Source: Jaapia argillacea MUCL 33604 (Eukaryota; Basidiomycota; Agaricomycetes; Jaapiales; Jaapiaceae). From it: a stretch of 64,000 nucleotides of DNA. Shown in pieces: positions 37,250-48,983 of the stretch. Location: the NCBI GenBank assembly GCA_000697665.1, contig KL197723.1:242448-306447 (forward strand), read 5' to 3'. Made by a program: the position numbers and the translations under genes. The number at the start of each line of letters is the position of its first letter. Within the stretch, counting starts at the first letter, position 1. Below the pieces are notes generated by a model. That model was given only the letters and a program-made list of their open reading frames with translations, ran no database searches and was not told the origin of the DNA.

Positions 37250-37351
37250 GCCGGCGTGGCCCAATGGTCAAGGCGCACGCTTCCTAAGCTGATGGATTGA
37301 ACCTGTATGCTGAAGAGCGTGAGATTGCGGGTTCGAGTCCCGCCGTTGGTA
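37250..37351 (+). tRNA. tRNA-Arg (anticodon CCT) with 29-nt intron
   Basis: All cloverleaf arms can be drawn. The acceptor stem GCCGGCG pairs with CGTTGGT (with three G-U pairs), the D-arm reads GGCCCAATGGTCAAGGC, the anticodon stem CACGC pairs with GCGTG, and the T-arm is GCGGG-TTCGAGT-CCCGC. The anticodon loop TTCCTAA gives CCT at 37283-37285. The intron (37287-37315) sits one base 3' of the anticodon, the canonical position for nuclear tRNA introns, and removing it leaves 73 nt. A T-run follows at about 37371-37376 as an RNA polymerase III terminator. It decodes AGG. Confidence 0.92.
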
Positions 37352-37733
37352 AAGGTTAAAACGTCCCATGGTTTTTCCTCGGCGATGGGTATGATGTATG
37401 GGACTTCGGGTACGAGGAGACCACGAGGATTTGTTCCCGACACCAAGCCTGCTTATTGGGAAAATACCTGAAAAGTGTATGATCTCCCCACTCCAATGTA
37501 CTAATATGCAGCCAAGTGGTGACCCAGGGATATACTCTATTTATTGGGAGGGTTTTGGTGCCATACCCCCCCCCAACCACCACCACCACCACCTGCAAGA
37601 ATGTATTCAAATATTTGGGTATGTGAGTCTCCCGTTACTCGTTACTGGCAAACAGGCAAGTTGTTTATCATACAGGCCTTTTGCTTAGAGGTAAATGGAT
37701 ATCATCACAGTTGGACCGGAAATACATCAAGGT

Positions 37734-38513
37734 CTAGCAATAGTAGCTAGCATATGCATGCCACATCTCGTCAAAGTCCATCAAATCATCGAAATCATCC
37801 CATGGCAGTTGAATTGGGGATCCGTAGTCCATGAAGTCGTTGTTTGAGTCTACAAACTCACACAACTCCTGCGCTTGCCGGAATGTCTCGCGTTGATAGA
37901 CGCGAGAGGATCTGGGTCGACAAAGTTTTGCTGGTACGTATCATGCCTGGTAACCTCGGCGATAAGGATAGTCAACTCTTTCTCCGAGATACGGTTGGGG
38001 TGTTCATCGACCAAGTGCTTAATGAGAAGGGATTTTTTCTTTTCCAAACGTAACGCCACCCCAGCGATCATCGCCAGCATTGAGGTCTTCCGGCCCACAA
38101 AAGCGACACTTGTTTAAGTCTGAAGAGAGGAATCGGTACCAGTTTACGGGTAAGAGTAACCCCGGCTACTCACTCGCAGATTGACGACAGTCCCAATTCA
38201 TCACCAAACGCATGGACTGGGTTCCTGGTTCGTGGAATATGCTTGCAAGATGATGATTTAGATTATGAACACATTTCCAGTCCTTCAAAGTGTCGCCGAC
38301 AGTGCAAGACACGTCATCGGAACATTTGGAGCAGAGGAACGCCTCGGGTGGACGGGAGGGCGGAGCAATGATAACATCAGGGCGGGACCACTTCTGAAGG
38401 ACGAGGAGGGATGTTGTTGTTGGTATCCATAGATGTGAGGCGACGGAAACTAGGTGATCGGAGTCGAGTTGGGATGTGGCTACTTGAAAGGAGCAGTGAT
38501 GTGACAATGTCAT
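37734..38513 (-). pseudogene. Broken zinc-finger-like gene
   Basis: The minus strand starts MTLSHHCSFQVATSQ and contains a Cys/His cluster EAFLCSKCSDDVSC...WKCVHNLNHH. After an intron it reads NKCRFCGPEDLNAGDDRWGG. The frame then ends at a TAA just past an A-rich run (GGAAAAGAAAAAATCCC), while the neighbouring frame continues with the histidines expected of a C2H2 finger (LLIKHLVDEHPNRISEKEL). A second shift, near LASINA, would be needed to enter the acidic C-terminus (PWDDFDDLMDFDEMW). Two shifts suggest a decayed gene; an indel error in the A-run could explain the first. I do not recognise a named family. It is divergent from the AT-hook gene, with start codons only 111 bp apart. Confidence 0.4.
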
Positions 38514-38624
38514 GTCGCGTCATGTCGCGTCCTGTCACGAGTGTTTCTAACTTGTTCCTCTTCTCTTTGCCCTTCCCCCGAGCAACTACCTGGGATCCCA
38601 CCTTCAACACGAATATTACGGGTC

Positions 38625-40192
38625 ATGCCACGTCAACCCAGGAAACGTGAAGTCGAGTGGGCGGAAAAATGTAAAGACAAGGCATACCAGGCGGTGATCG
38701 AGAGTATCGCGGAAGACATGGACAACTTGGAAGAGGAGCGTGTCGCTTTTATCGTGTAAGGATGTTTGTTAAAACCCTACCTCCTAAGGCTTTAATCACC
38801 ATTTTTACCCAGAAACCTTGCAGCTGCGGAGCCCACTCTGACTGCAAAGCAAGCAGGGCATCGGTTTGAGCTCCACATCGCTACCAGGCCGCCCGAGGAG
38901 CATTTCGACGTGATGTATGTTCTATCTGTACAGGTCATGTCCCTAATGCTGACCGCTTAATTTCTAGGCTTGCCCGCGTGCGCCAAGAGATGCGAGAACA
39001 AGAGTAGTTTCAATACTCCCTTCTGTTAGCGTACTGCTTGCTGACGGGAACGCAGATTGGTCGAGGCACGCTCCGCTTTGAGAGGTGGAACAGCCTCAAA
39101 TATTGCTACTCAGGATGTAGGACACGGGTTAGCTGCAACTTGATAGCATATAGTCTGCCCTCGCTGACGACTACGATCAATCTAGCACTGAAGCGGCATC
39201 CGGATCGAAGCGCCCACAGGTAGACAACTCCATCATTCAGGACCAGCCCAAGCCTCCCAAACGACTCAAAGCAGCGAAACCCTCTGCCGAAACCAACGAC
39301 GTCGAGGTGCCAGTCCCTCTGGATGAACCCGTGAGTTAACTTTCTATTGCACTTGTTTTGAGGCATATATGTGCCCCAGATTGTTGTTTCCAACAACGAA
39401 GAAGATAATGAAGTGATGGAAGAAATGGAGAACCCAAAGATTAAACCGAAGAGAAGAGGTAGGCCAACGACGGCCCAAAGAATCCTTGAGGCCAGTAAGA
39501 AAATCGCCATGAGCATGCCCACCACGGCAAGTGACGCCTGACTATTTGTATTTTGCCTGCTCATAATCGTGTCGGATAACACTCAAACTGCCACCAAGGT
39601 ACTCTTTTCTCGTGTCGTCTACCCTTTTACCTTTTACCTTCATATAGTGCTTCTAGGGCCCGCGACGCGGCAAAAAGGCCACGACGAAAGATAAGGCTGG
39701 AGCGGTCAATAAATCTGCCAATGAGGAGAACGAGATCGTCGATGTGCGTATCTTTTTCTGTTGAATTCGTGACTGACTCTCGTCTCGGTTCAGTTCGATG
39801 AAGCATACATGAAGCAAATGAATGACGCGATGAGGATGAAGGGTCCCTTTCCCGATGTCAAGATGACCACACAGCTACATGTCCTCGGTTTTGCTGCCGT
39901 GACTCAACATCAAGGAATCAAGGTTCGAATGCAAGAGCTCGAGGCTCGCTCACAAGAAATTGAATTCCAGAAGCAAGAACTCGAGGTGAGGAAGGAAGAA
40001 ATCGAAGTCAGAAAACAAGAGTTGGATGTGGAGCAAGAAGTCCGCAGGTTGAAGCAACTCGTCCAAACCCAGCACAACGACGCCGAACTCGCTGGACGCC
40101 AACTCAACTTCTTTGCCAATGACCTTGTGGTTCATCAAGATCGCTTCATCCTCGAGTCTCAAGCTACCGGAGCCATTGGTCCTGCTACTTAG
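38625..40192 (+). CDS. AT-hook and coiled-coil protein, probably nuclear, uncharacterised
   Basis: Eight exons (38625-38754, 38812-38914, 38968-39003, 39056-39116, 39154-39330, 39380-39526, 39657-39743, 39794-40192) join in frame to 379 residues. The N-terminus (MPRQPRKREVEWAEKCKDKA) leads into a helical region. The middle is acidic and basic by turns, with an AT-hook-like core KPKRRGRPTTAQ near residue 210 and Lys-rich segments (GPRRGKKATTKDKAG). The last 130 residues contain a long heptad-rich coiled coil with repeated QE[L/I]E and VRKEEIEVRKQELDVEQEVR, then LNFFANDLVVHQD. This layout suits a DNA-binding, self-associating chromatin protein. The intron 39527-39656 appears to use a GC-AG donor (GCAAGT). 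I cannot name the family. Confidence 0.7.
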
Positions 40193-40863
40193 TTCGCTAG
40201 TGTAGACTGCGTTCTTGGACGCTACTGCTTTTCACTCGGGAAATTCGACGTTTTCTTGGGATCCCGCGCCACTGTATGTCATACTTTCGGACTATATTCA
40301 CTTGTACCAATCAACGCTACCTGCCAATCGACAAGCTGATATGTAGTACGATGATTTCCAACCCTCGGTGAAGCTCAGCGAGCGATGACGCACCCCAAGT
40401 CGAGAGATTGGCGGCCGACAAATACGACAAATATTAATAGAGTAGATCGACAACAATTTCACCTTGGTTTGCGCTGTGATTTCTGCACTGTCCGTCTGGT
40501 CATCCTGGCGCCGCTGAGTACCTAGGACGTCAGCGACAACTGTGCTCTCCGATTGGATGTCTTTTCTCTGCTGGGGTACCCGTGATGGAACCCCTGAAAG
40601 TGGCCCCCCTATGATGTCGGGGCAACCGCTTTCGGACTTCTCTATCAACACCCATAGGGTTGACTTCATAAGCGCCCGAACTTTCAACAAAACATTTCTG
40701 TTCTTGATCAGACCCTTCACGACGTTACGGCACCCTATTTTTCTTGGACATCTGTTGCGCTGTACAACCTGCGCCAAGGTTTAACGACTTAAACTTCGTC
40801 CACGTCTTGCGTATCGCGTCTACCTCCCTGCTGCTGGTTCATTTTATCTATGGGTCGTATTTA
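40193..40863. other. Intergenic, no supported gene
   Basis: A minus-strand frame of 159 codons overlaps this interval but has no motif and no splice support. The last 100 bases probably hold the leader of the membrane protein gene at 40864. Confidence 0.4.
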
Positions 40864-43356
40864 ATGGCAGCATTGTACCTCCACAATGCTCTCTTCTCTC
40901 CGGAGGCCTCGTCAAGCACTCTGGGTCCACAGCGGTCACAGAGCAGTGGTCGGACTCCATCACACCAACGACAACCATCCGCTCACTCAATCGCTACTCT
41001 GACAACTGTGACAACACATCATTCACACCCTACAGAACCCCTCCTTCACTCCAATAATTCCGTGTCCTCGGCATATCACGACTTGCTCTCTCGTCAACCT
41101 TCTCATCCTAGTGGACCACAGCCTGGCTGGGACTCTGCTCTGAAGCTAGAAAGAGAACCGGTGTCTGCTACCGAGGCTAGGGGCTATAGGCAGCGCCACT
41201 TGAGGGAGAAGCTGAAGCGATGGAAAATCGTGAAAGTGGGTCTAGAAGTTCTCATAGGTGAGAATCTTCGTTATTTAGTCTGTCGTTCTGGTTGCGAGAC
41301 GCGTACTCGGGGTTGGCACACCATATTCTTTCTCTCGCGTGGAGCTGGCGATTAGTCCAATATTTCCCACAGAAGCTGTGAGCTTGGCTCGTTCTCATCA
41401 GGAGGGTATGCTATGCTCGGAGCAAGTAACCATCACCGATGGGTCAGCCGCCAACTTTACCCGTCTGGGTTTTTGCTATTCGGTAGCAGGATTTACCTTC
41501 CTTCTCTCGGCAAGTTGGGCTTCTTGAACCTTCCGAGGTCTGTTCCTGGAGTGGTTGCGCTGATGGCGTCAGAAATAATAATCCCCTGCATCGGACTTGT
41601 CATTTGGATAGCATATATGCTCAGATAATATTATTTCAGGCGGTTGGGCAATCTACAATACTGTCCGATACTTCATCACCTTCGCCACAACTCCCTCTTC
41701 CACTCTTCAGATCTATTGCCTCGTCCTCGGAACCTGCACAGCCTTCTCCCTAGCCCTTCTCCTAGCGTCAACTTTCCTCTACCGATTCGCCCCACACTTT
41801 TGGACCCGCCGTCCATCCACAACAGTCTTTTCGCTCTTTACACAATTTATCCTACCTTATTGTTCATCTGTATTTCTATTCGGCCCGGCGCTGGTGAACC
41901 TGGTTTTGGTCTGTATGTGGAAGGGGAGGCGAGAGGATGCCGGTGTGGGTTTGGAAGGAAGGTGTCGTTGGGATATTGATGTTGTTTGGGAGGAAAGTGG
42001 AGGTCAATGTAGTGGAAAAGCCTCGCCAGCGTGGGGGATTTGGTTAGGGGCATCGATTGCTCGTTTATGTATCACTTTGGTGATCCTCGTGAGTCCCCTT
42101 TCCAATCCTATTTCTGCATTCACAACTCATAACTCTCACAGTGTATTTATCATTTCGTTTCTTACAAATTCTTCTCCATTCGACATCCTCCCCGTCGTCG
42201 TACATCGCAGTCATCCCGCAGGCACTCTTCCAATATACATAGAAGGCCATCCGCCTCATCCCCGATCACCTCCCCACTCTCACCCAGCATGCAACCAATG
42301 ATGCAAAACACTTCCACGCCCACGTCACCTTCTTCGTTTCGCGCCGGCCTCCCAGCGGTCCCCCAAGACGCCCGCAGTCCTCGTCAATCAAGCATCACTA
42401 TCGTCGAAGAACCCCATTTCGAACGGATCCCAAGTTCTCGATCCCTCCGCAGTGCGCGCTCCAGAATTGCTTCTACAAAAGATGGTTTGGGGTTAAACAC
42501 ACCATCCCCATCTCATCATAGATCATCCTGGTCATCCTCTGGCCATGGACACGTGGCTAGTTCGGGTCGGACTGTAGTCCCCTCTGTTCACGGCTCCCAT
42601 GAAGATTTGGGAGATTTGGAAGAAATTCATTTGGAGAGACCGTCCAGGCCTGTTTCGGAACGGCTTGATGATAGTCAAGACGGTGATTTTGGAGCGGCTT
42701 CACAAACACCTGATGAAGATCTGATCAGTTTTGTGGATCGGTTCCGGGCGATGGTTACACAAGTTACGAGGGAGACGGAAGAGGGATTAGAATTTGCCCG
42801 TGGAGATGACTTTGACTCTGCGGATGCACATACGACTGGCGTACCACCCGACTACGAAGCCAATCCCGAGGAGGACGAAGCCTACGAAGATGATGACGAG
42901 GAAGTCCAATATGAAGAATTCCCTCGTCGCTCTTTCACCCCTGAAGATCACGTCAGGATGCTGGGTGGATTCGTCCGTCGCATGCCCACCATCGAATCCC
43001 TCTCATCTCGAGAAGTCATGAGCAGCGTTAGAGGAGCCGGTAGCGCCTCGGTACGTTCATTGTACAGCGGCTCCCGTCCTCCGACCAGGGCAAACACGAT
43101 CAATATGAGTGATGGGTGGAGCCTCAGCCAACCTCCTAGTCGGAGTAATAGCTTGAATTGGAGGCAGCTGGAGGCTCTTTCGGTTAATGAGATGGGAGAA
43201 GTTGTGCGGGACCGAGAGCCTCCTAGTCCGAGCGTTGGGACGCATAGCGATAGCCCTCCTTCTTTGGGCCGGACGGGAACCTCCTACTATACGGCTGGGA
43301 GTGACCCTGGCGAGAGCCCTATTTCATTGGAATTCGGTCACCATCAGTCGCACTGA
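40864..43356 (+). CDS. Multi-pass membrane protein with long acidic/serine-rich tail, uncharacterised
   Basis: Three exons (40864-41257, 41640-42088, 42142-43356) join in frame to 685 residues. After a Ser/His-rich N-terminal stretch, a basic segment (RQRHLREKLKRWKIVK) precedes the first helices (VGLEVLIGGWAIYNTVRYFI, YCLVLGTCTAFSLALLLAST). Next come a helix with FILPYCSSVFLFGPALVNLV, the Cys-containing loop RCRWDIDVVWEES, and a last helix (LGASIARLCITLVILCIYHF). The remaining 380 or so residues are disordered and rich in Ser, Pro and acidic residues (EDDDEEVQYEEF), with RSLRSARSR patches that could be phosphorylation sites. The first intron is 382 nt, far longer than others in the window, and contains its own membrane-like open frame. 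The start could lie further upstream, since the frame stays open there. Confidence 0.75.
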
Positions 43357-43791
43357 AGGTCTCGCCGTTCTCTTAGATTTTCTCTTTCCGGGATGGAATG
43401 TAAAAAGCCATACTTTCGATATCTATTCTTTTCGCACAGGAAACACACGGACCCTCTTCTTGGTAACATCCCTTTGGATTTGTAGCAACCACGACACCAC
43501 TCTCTTGTTCCCCTCCTCCTATTATTTGTAACATACGGACCTTCCCTAGTCCTCGTTTTCGTTCCTTTATGTCTGGTACGCACGTGCAGTTGTTTGTAAC
43601 GACTGGATGACTGTATCCTTGTCGCTTGACGGACTGCAAATCAAATACCATAGAATGCAGATATATCATTGAGTGGTGTGCCATCCAAGTGTCGAACCGA
43701 GTAGATCTCTAGCTATTCTCCCGCGAGTGTGAATATCGTCCCATATGTTACGGGAAGCATACGCAATGGTTCCCTCCCTCATGTAGTGTAA
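43357..43791. other. Convergent 3' flanks
   Basis: The gap between the stop of the membrane protein gene (plus strand) and the stop of the first P450 (minus strand). I see nothing in it beyond probable 3' UTRs. Confidence 0.4.
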
Positions 43792-45986
43792 TCAAACACG
43801 GCATCGCAGGGAAACATGAAGGGGTCCGCGGGCAGTTACAAACTGATCGATCAAACGGTCTTCCCAAGTGATGAGATCGTCGTGGTGCCCCGAAGCTCGT
43901 AGGATGTCGAAGGTCTGCATAACGTAGCAGACCACAGCTCGGAGTTCTTGCAGGGCTAAATTCTTACCAACGCAATTGGCAGGTCCGTAAGAGAAGGGTG
44001 TAAATGCCGTATGATCCAGGGCGAAAGCCCCGGGATCATGGGTGGCGTGGGTGGGGTGAGGCAGCCGTTCATGTTCAGGAAGCCAGCGATCGGGCCACCA
44101 GCAATCAGGAAGCGGCGAAAAACATCGGGGATCGCGATGCAGGGAGTACGTGGGGATGATGACTTGAGTTCCGGAAGGAACTAGACTGGAGACAAGTAAG
44201 AAACTATGAACGGAGGGAACCATGTGATCTACTCACAAAGGCCCCACCATCTTCTCCGAGCCAGCGGGCACTGTACGCTGCACTCCACTAAGGATCGGTG
44301 GGAGTAGGCGAAGGGCTTCATTTCTTCAAGTGTATAGCCCCCCTATAAGCGCTTCTTGGACAACAATCGATAAAGATCATCACTCACATACACGCGTTCA
44401 GATACGGCATCGAACTTTGTTTCGTGAAATCCACGGGCTCCTCGCCGTGAGGGAATGTGAAGTCGACTTCTGTCCGAAGGCGTTCGTAAGAGTCTTGATT
44501 TCGCAGTAAGAAGTACCAGAGGTTGCTCAATGCGGTCGCGGTAGTATCGGAACCGGCCACTACGGCCAACACGCCATCTGAGGCAACTTCTGCTGTTGAA
44601 GGTTCGCCACCGTTGTTCCCGTCCTCATCCAGCTACAGGGCGTACTTGTCAACGAAAAAAAGGACATCGAAGACCCATACGCGAAGGGAACCACAAACTA
44701 ACCAGATAGTGAAACAAATCACGCTTGACAGATACAAAGCTCTTCCTCCGGAGGACCATTTCCCTGCCAAATTGTCGCATACGATGAGATGCATTGGCAG
44801 GACCAGGTAACCAGCGAAGGAAGGGTATGGCCCACGGAATGTTGGCGGCCACAGTGCTAAATCTTGAAAAAAAGAGGGGCTAAACGTAAGTCGTGTATGA
44901 GGTTGGTTGAAACTTACTTGACTCCTGTCTCAACCATGCGGCAATAACCATGGACGTCGTGGCCATCCTTGATTATCCCAAAATCGCTCCCAAATCTGTC
45001 ATCCATGAGATCGCGAACGGTGACCAAGGGAAAAACTCACGCCATCTCGCCCATAAAGTTGAACCTAGTGATTGAAGTTATCAGGTCCGTCAGGAAAGGA
45101 AAACAAAGGGAGTTCTCCACCCACGCAAAGTAACTCATCCATTGGGAGATATCCACAACCTCAGACTCTCTTTTTCGGAGTGCTTTAACCAGGTCACGAG
45201 CGTTCTTAATGATGACTTCTTCGTAATCTTTTAGAGCGGCGGTGCTGAATCCATGCATCCAAGCTTTTCGCCGATTCGCGTGCTCCGTGGGATCTCGAAT
45301 AAACACCAGAGGAGATACGCCCCCTTGTTCACGGTGATCGTTGACTTGGGGAAACGGTGAGTGTGTGCAAAATGTGAACAATGGACGGTACTGACATGGA
45401 CCTTTGGGAAGACCATAGGGACCGAGGACGGGCAGTACAGCTTGAGGGTGCCGGATCGACAGTTCATTGGGACCTGAATTGATGTTGAATAACTTGAAGT
45501 TTGGCTCAAGGGAAACCAAATGCCTACCAATGCGGACCACGTCACCATAGGTGTCGTGAAGTGCCTTAATGTAAGCGTGCCGTCTCCCTCCCCAGGTGAT
45601 CCACGCGGTCCACAACTTCGTCAGCTTACAGAGAAGCGGCCCAGGGTATTGTGCGAGCGGATGAAGCGGAGACAAACGATGGACAGTAACCCATACCAGG
45701 AGAAGGGAGGAGTAAGCCAACCAGGACGCTAGCAACAACACATGCGGACCAGCAGATTCAGAGATGGAGGGCCGAAGCGGGATACTAAGGATGGCTGGAA
45801 TGACGCCGAGGAGGAGGACCAAGTTGGTTAAGCCAATTGGCTCATATTGATTGAAGACGGTATAGGAGAGCTGTTGTGTGATTACCCTCCATAACCCAAG
45901 GGAAAGAAATTGAGATCACGCACAAAGCTTGTCGTCAAGAAAGGCAGGGCGGAAGTGGGTACCCCCATAGTAAACCACGTCAGCAT
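43792..45986 (-). CDS. Cytochrome P450 monooxygenase (copy 1, intact)
   Basis: A membrane-anchored haem monooxygenase of about 540 residues with roughly nine exons. The N-terminus (MLTWFTMGVPTSALPFLTTS, then two hydrophobic stretches VLLLGVIPAILSIPL and VLLLASWLAYSSLLLVWV) anchors it in the ER. Landmarks in order: LAQYPGPLLCKLTKLW (proline-rich hinge), HREQGGVSPLVFIRDPTEHA, RRKAWMHGFSTAALKDYEE (C-helix W..R region), the I-helix AVVAGSDTTATAL with the oxygen-activation threonines, the K-helix ExxR in NEALRLLPP, HRDPRCFSPLPDCWWPDRW, and the haem loop FSYGPANCVGKNLA with the cysteine ligand. The usual Arg two residues before that Cys is Ala-Asn, a tolerated variant. Every junction I followed kept the frame. 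It resembles the CYP67-like enzymes common in Agaricomycetes. The substrate is unknown. Confidence 0.92.
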
Positions 45987-46700
45987 CGTTGTGGCAGGTT
46001 ATGAAGTACAATGTCAGCCAAAAGATTAGTTCGCTGGATCCATGAGAGTCAGAAGGATCTTAATACAAAGCCGTGGACATCCGAGTCGCAGGGGATGCTG
46101 ATGTCGTCCGGAAGACGGCAGCAAAGGCGCGACACGCCCACGAGAAATACCTGGCGACATCAAAGAACATATGGTAATCTCCATGATATCGAGGTGACCA
46201 AGACTCAAGAGACTCCCGAGTCGGAGGGAACGAGGGAAAACCAACACTGAGGCCGCTAGCGATAAGGAACTCGGTTGAGAAATTGGGCTAAATAGTCATG
46301 GGGCATGGATGGAGTATGGCAGACCTAACAATAAGGGCACCCGCAAGTTGAAAGCAAGTCGAGCCTAGAGGTGACAGAGAGGAAGTCAGCCATTTTACCG
46401 TCAACAACGGCAAGTGCCAAGTGTGCCTTAGTTATAGTTTCGATCGTTTGATCATCACGAGGATAAGTGCCCCTTATCCTTGCCTTAAGTATCCAACCTA
46501 ATCTGCGAGATTGATCGGCTACGGGATCAGAGCCCGGAGGCTCCGGGAAAGAAACAACTAAGTACTCAAACCCACCACAAGCTTAAGTCGCAAGAGAACC
46601 TACGGATGAGGAAAATGGGTTATAAGGTCACCACTACTAATCGATTGACTCTATGTTGCACATCTAAACTCTCCCCCAACACAGTGTTCCAGCCATACAA
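45987..46700. other. Spacer between P450 copies
   Basis: About 0.7 kb between the start of copy 1 and the end of copy 2, presumably the promoter of copy 1. Short open frames here have no motif. Confidence 0.4.
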
Positions 46701-48875
46701 TCACCGACGAGATCGCAACGAGACGCGCAAGGGTCCCCGAATGGTCACAAACCCATCCTGCAAACACTGCTCCCAACTTTGAAGGTCCTCATGATATCCG
46801 TGAGCGCCATCCATATCAAACGCCTGCATCATAGAACAAACCACGGCTCGGATTTCCTGGATGGCAAGGGTTTTCCCGACGCATTTAGCGGGTCCGTAGG
46901 AGAATGGTATGAATGTTGTATGGTCGAGCGCGAAGGGTAGTTGATCCTGGGGAGGCTTCTCATAGATCTGGCGACATTCATCGCTGAGCCAACGCTCGGG
47001 CCACCATGTATCGGGAAATGGTGCGAAGCATCGAGGATCACGATGCAATGAGTAAGTGTGGATGATGATATGAGTGCCGGAAGGAATCAAACTGGATCTT
47101 GGTGAGTAACTTGGATGGGATATCCTGATACCCAGCCGACTCACAAAGGTCCGATCATTTTCTCAGTGCCAGCGGGGACAGTTCTTTGAGGACCACTGAG
47201 AATAGGCGGAAGCAGACGGAGAGCTTCGTTACTGAAAAAAAGGAGAGAAGAAGCTCTCAGCAATACCGAAGGGACCAAAGTGGTCACATTGCTTACATGC
47301 AAGCATTGAGATACGGCATTGTACTCTGTTTGGCGAAATCGATGGGGTCCTCACCCTGCGGGAACGTGGAGTCGATCTCAGTTCGAAGACGAGCATATGA
47401 ACCACGGTCGCGCAACAGATATTACCAGAGATTGCTGAGGGCCGTCGCGGTCGTATCTGAGCCGGCCACGACAGCTAGCACACCATCAGCGGCGACTTCT
47501 CCTATCGAAGGTCTATCGTCTTCGTTATCGCCTTCATTGAGCTGACGACGAAGCAAAAGTCCATGAGGCAAGCACGACTTGGGGATTGGATAACTTACCA
47601 GGCAGTGAAAAAGATCCCGTTGGGGAGACGTCGACTGCATCCTTCGAATTACATTCTCTCTTCCAAATTGTCGCATCTTGTCAGTCACGCTCGCGGGCCC
47701 AGGTAGGCGGCGAAGAAAAGGGATAGCCCACGGAATATTTGCAAGGACAGTGGCAAGTCTGACCCGTGATAAACCAGCAATGAAGTATTTTCCACGAGAG
47801 CGGATCGACAAAACTCACCGCATACCAGTCTCAACCAAGTGATAATATCCGTGGGCGTCACGACCGTCGTTCATCAAGCCAAACTTATGCCCAAACCTAT
47901 CAAAAGATAAGTCGTGAAACAGAAAGGAGCACAAGGTGTACTCACGCCATATCTCCCATAGAATCAAAGCTAGAACGGGTTTCAGTCTCTTTGAATAGAA
48001 CGAAATTCTGAAGAGACTGACGCGAAATAATTCATCCACTGAGAAATATCCACGACCTCGGATTCTCGCCTCCTAAATGTTTCCATCAATGTCTGTGTAT
48101 TCTCGATGATCAATTCTTGGTATCCCTTGAGAGCGGCGGTGCTAAAACCATGCATCCAAGCTTTTCTGCGTTTTGCATGTTCCGCTAGGTCTTTAACGAA
48201 TAGCAAAGGTGAAACTCCCCCTTGGTCGCGATTATCGTACGCTGTGAAGGATAATCAGAGTATGAAGGCAAGGTGGTGGGGCAGACACTGACATGGGCCC
48301 TTGGGGAGGGCGGGAGAGCCGAGAACAGATTGAACAACGTGGGGATGCCTGATGGACAGCTCATTGGGACCTGGGTTGATGTCAGGGCTCAATCCAAAAC
48401 ACAGAAGGGAGCAGGCTGACCGATGCGAACCACATCTCCATAAAAGTCATGAAGATCTTTAATGTAGATATGTCGTCTACCTTTCCAGGTAATCCAGGCC
48501 GACCACACTTTGGTTAACTTCCCAAGAACTGGTCCCGGGAAGCGCGACAGAGGGTGGAATGGGGACAAACGGTAGGATGCAGTCCAGAACAGCAGAAGAG
48601 CAACATAGGACACCCAAGACACCAGCGGAACGAGAAACAGTCCAATTGTCCCAGAGAATGCTTGGTGTAAGGGTATGCTGAAGACACCTGGAACTAATCC
48701 AAGGAGGAAGATCACGCTTGGCAAACTGCTCGGCTCGAAGTGTTTGAATGTAAGGTAAGATAGCTGTTAATTTCAAGTAAGCTTCGGACGGGTACAGGAA
48801 CAGGGGGAGGCCACGTACTAAGCTCGTCGCAACCAACAGAGGAAATGGCCAGCTTGAAGTGAGCATGTTGTCCAT
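46701..48875 (-). pseudogene. Cytochrome P450 (copy 2) with in-frame stop
   Basis: A tandem paralogue of copy 1 with the same intron plan: MDNMLTSSWPFPLLVATS, SRFPGPVLGKLTKVWSAW, RRKAWMHGFSTAALKGYQE, the I-helix AVVAGSDTTATALSNLW, NEALRLLPPILSG with ExxR, HRDPRCFAPFPDTWWPERW, and the haem loop FSYGPAKCVGKTLA. Right after SNLW the codon that is Tyr in copy 1 is TAA (47422-47424, minus strand); the frame then continues YLLRDRGSYARLRTEIDSTF. No intron that would skip the stop keeps the conserved J-helix region. Everything else, including all splice sites, looks intact, so inactivation is recent, or the stop is a polymorphism, a sequencing error or read through. A truncated product would lack the haem ligand. 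Confidence 0.75.
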
Positions 48876-48975
48876 CAAATAGACCAACTTCGTCAACGAG
48901 GACACAAGATGTACAAAAACTAGGCTGAAAGGCGTACGACCGCTCACGACTCCGAGTCGGACGCAGAACTTGGAC

Positions 48976-48983
48976 CTTTTATA
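48976..48983 (-). promoter_or_regulatory. Candidate TATA box of P450 copy 2
   Basis: The minus strand reads TATAAAAG about 100 bp upstream of the ATG at 48875. The surviving promoter fits a recently disabled gene. Confidence 0.45.

Noticed and set aside
41413-41628. Separate small membrane protein gene inside the intron at 41258-41639
   Set aside because: Overlaps an intron whose flanking exons join cleanly; no promoter, splice or family evidence.
47422-47424. Hidden intron removing the stop in P450 copy 2
   Set aside because: A GTAATA donor exists at the stop, but every downstream AG that restores frame would delete the conserved region after the I-helix, which copy 1 keeps as exon.
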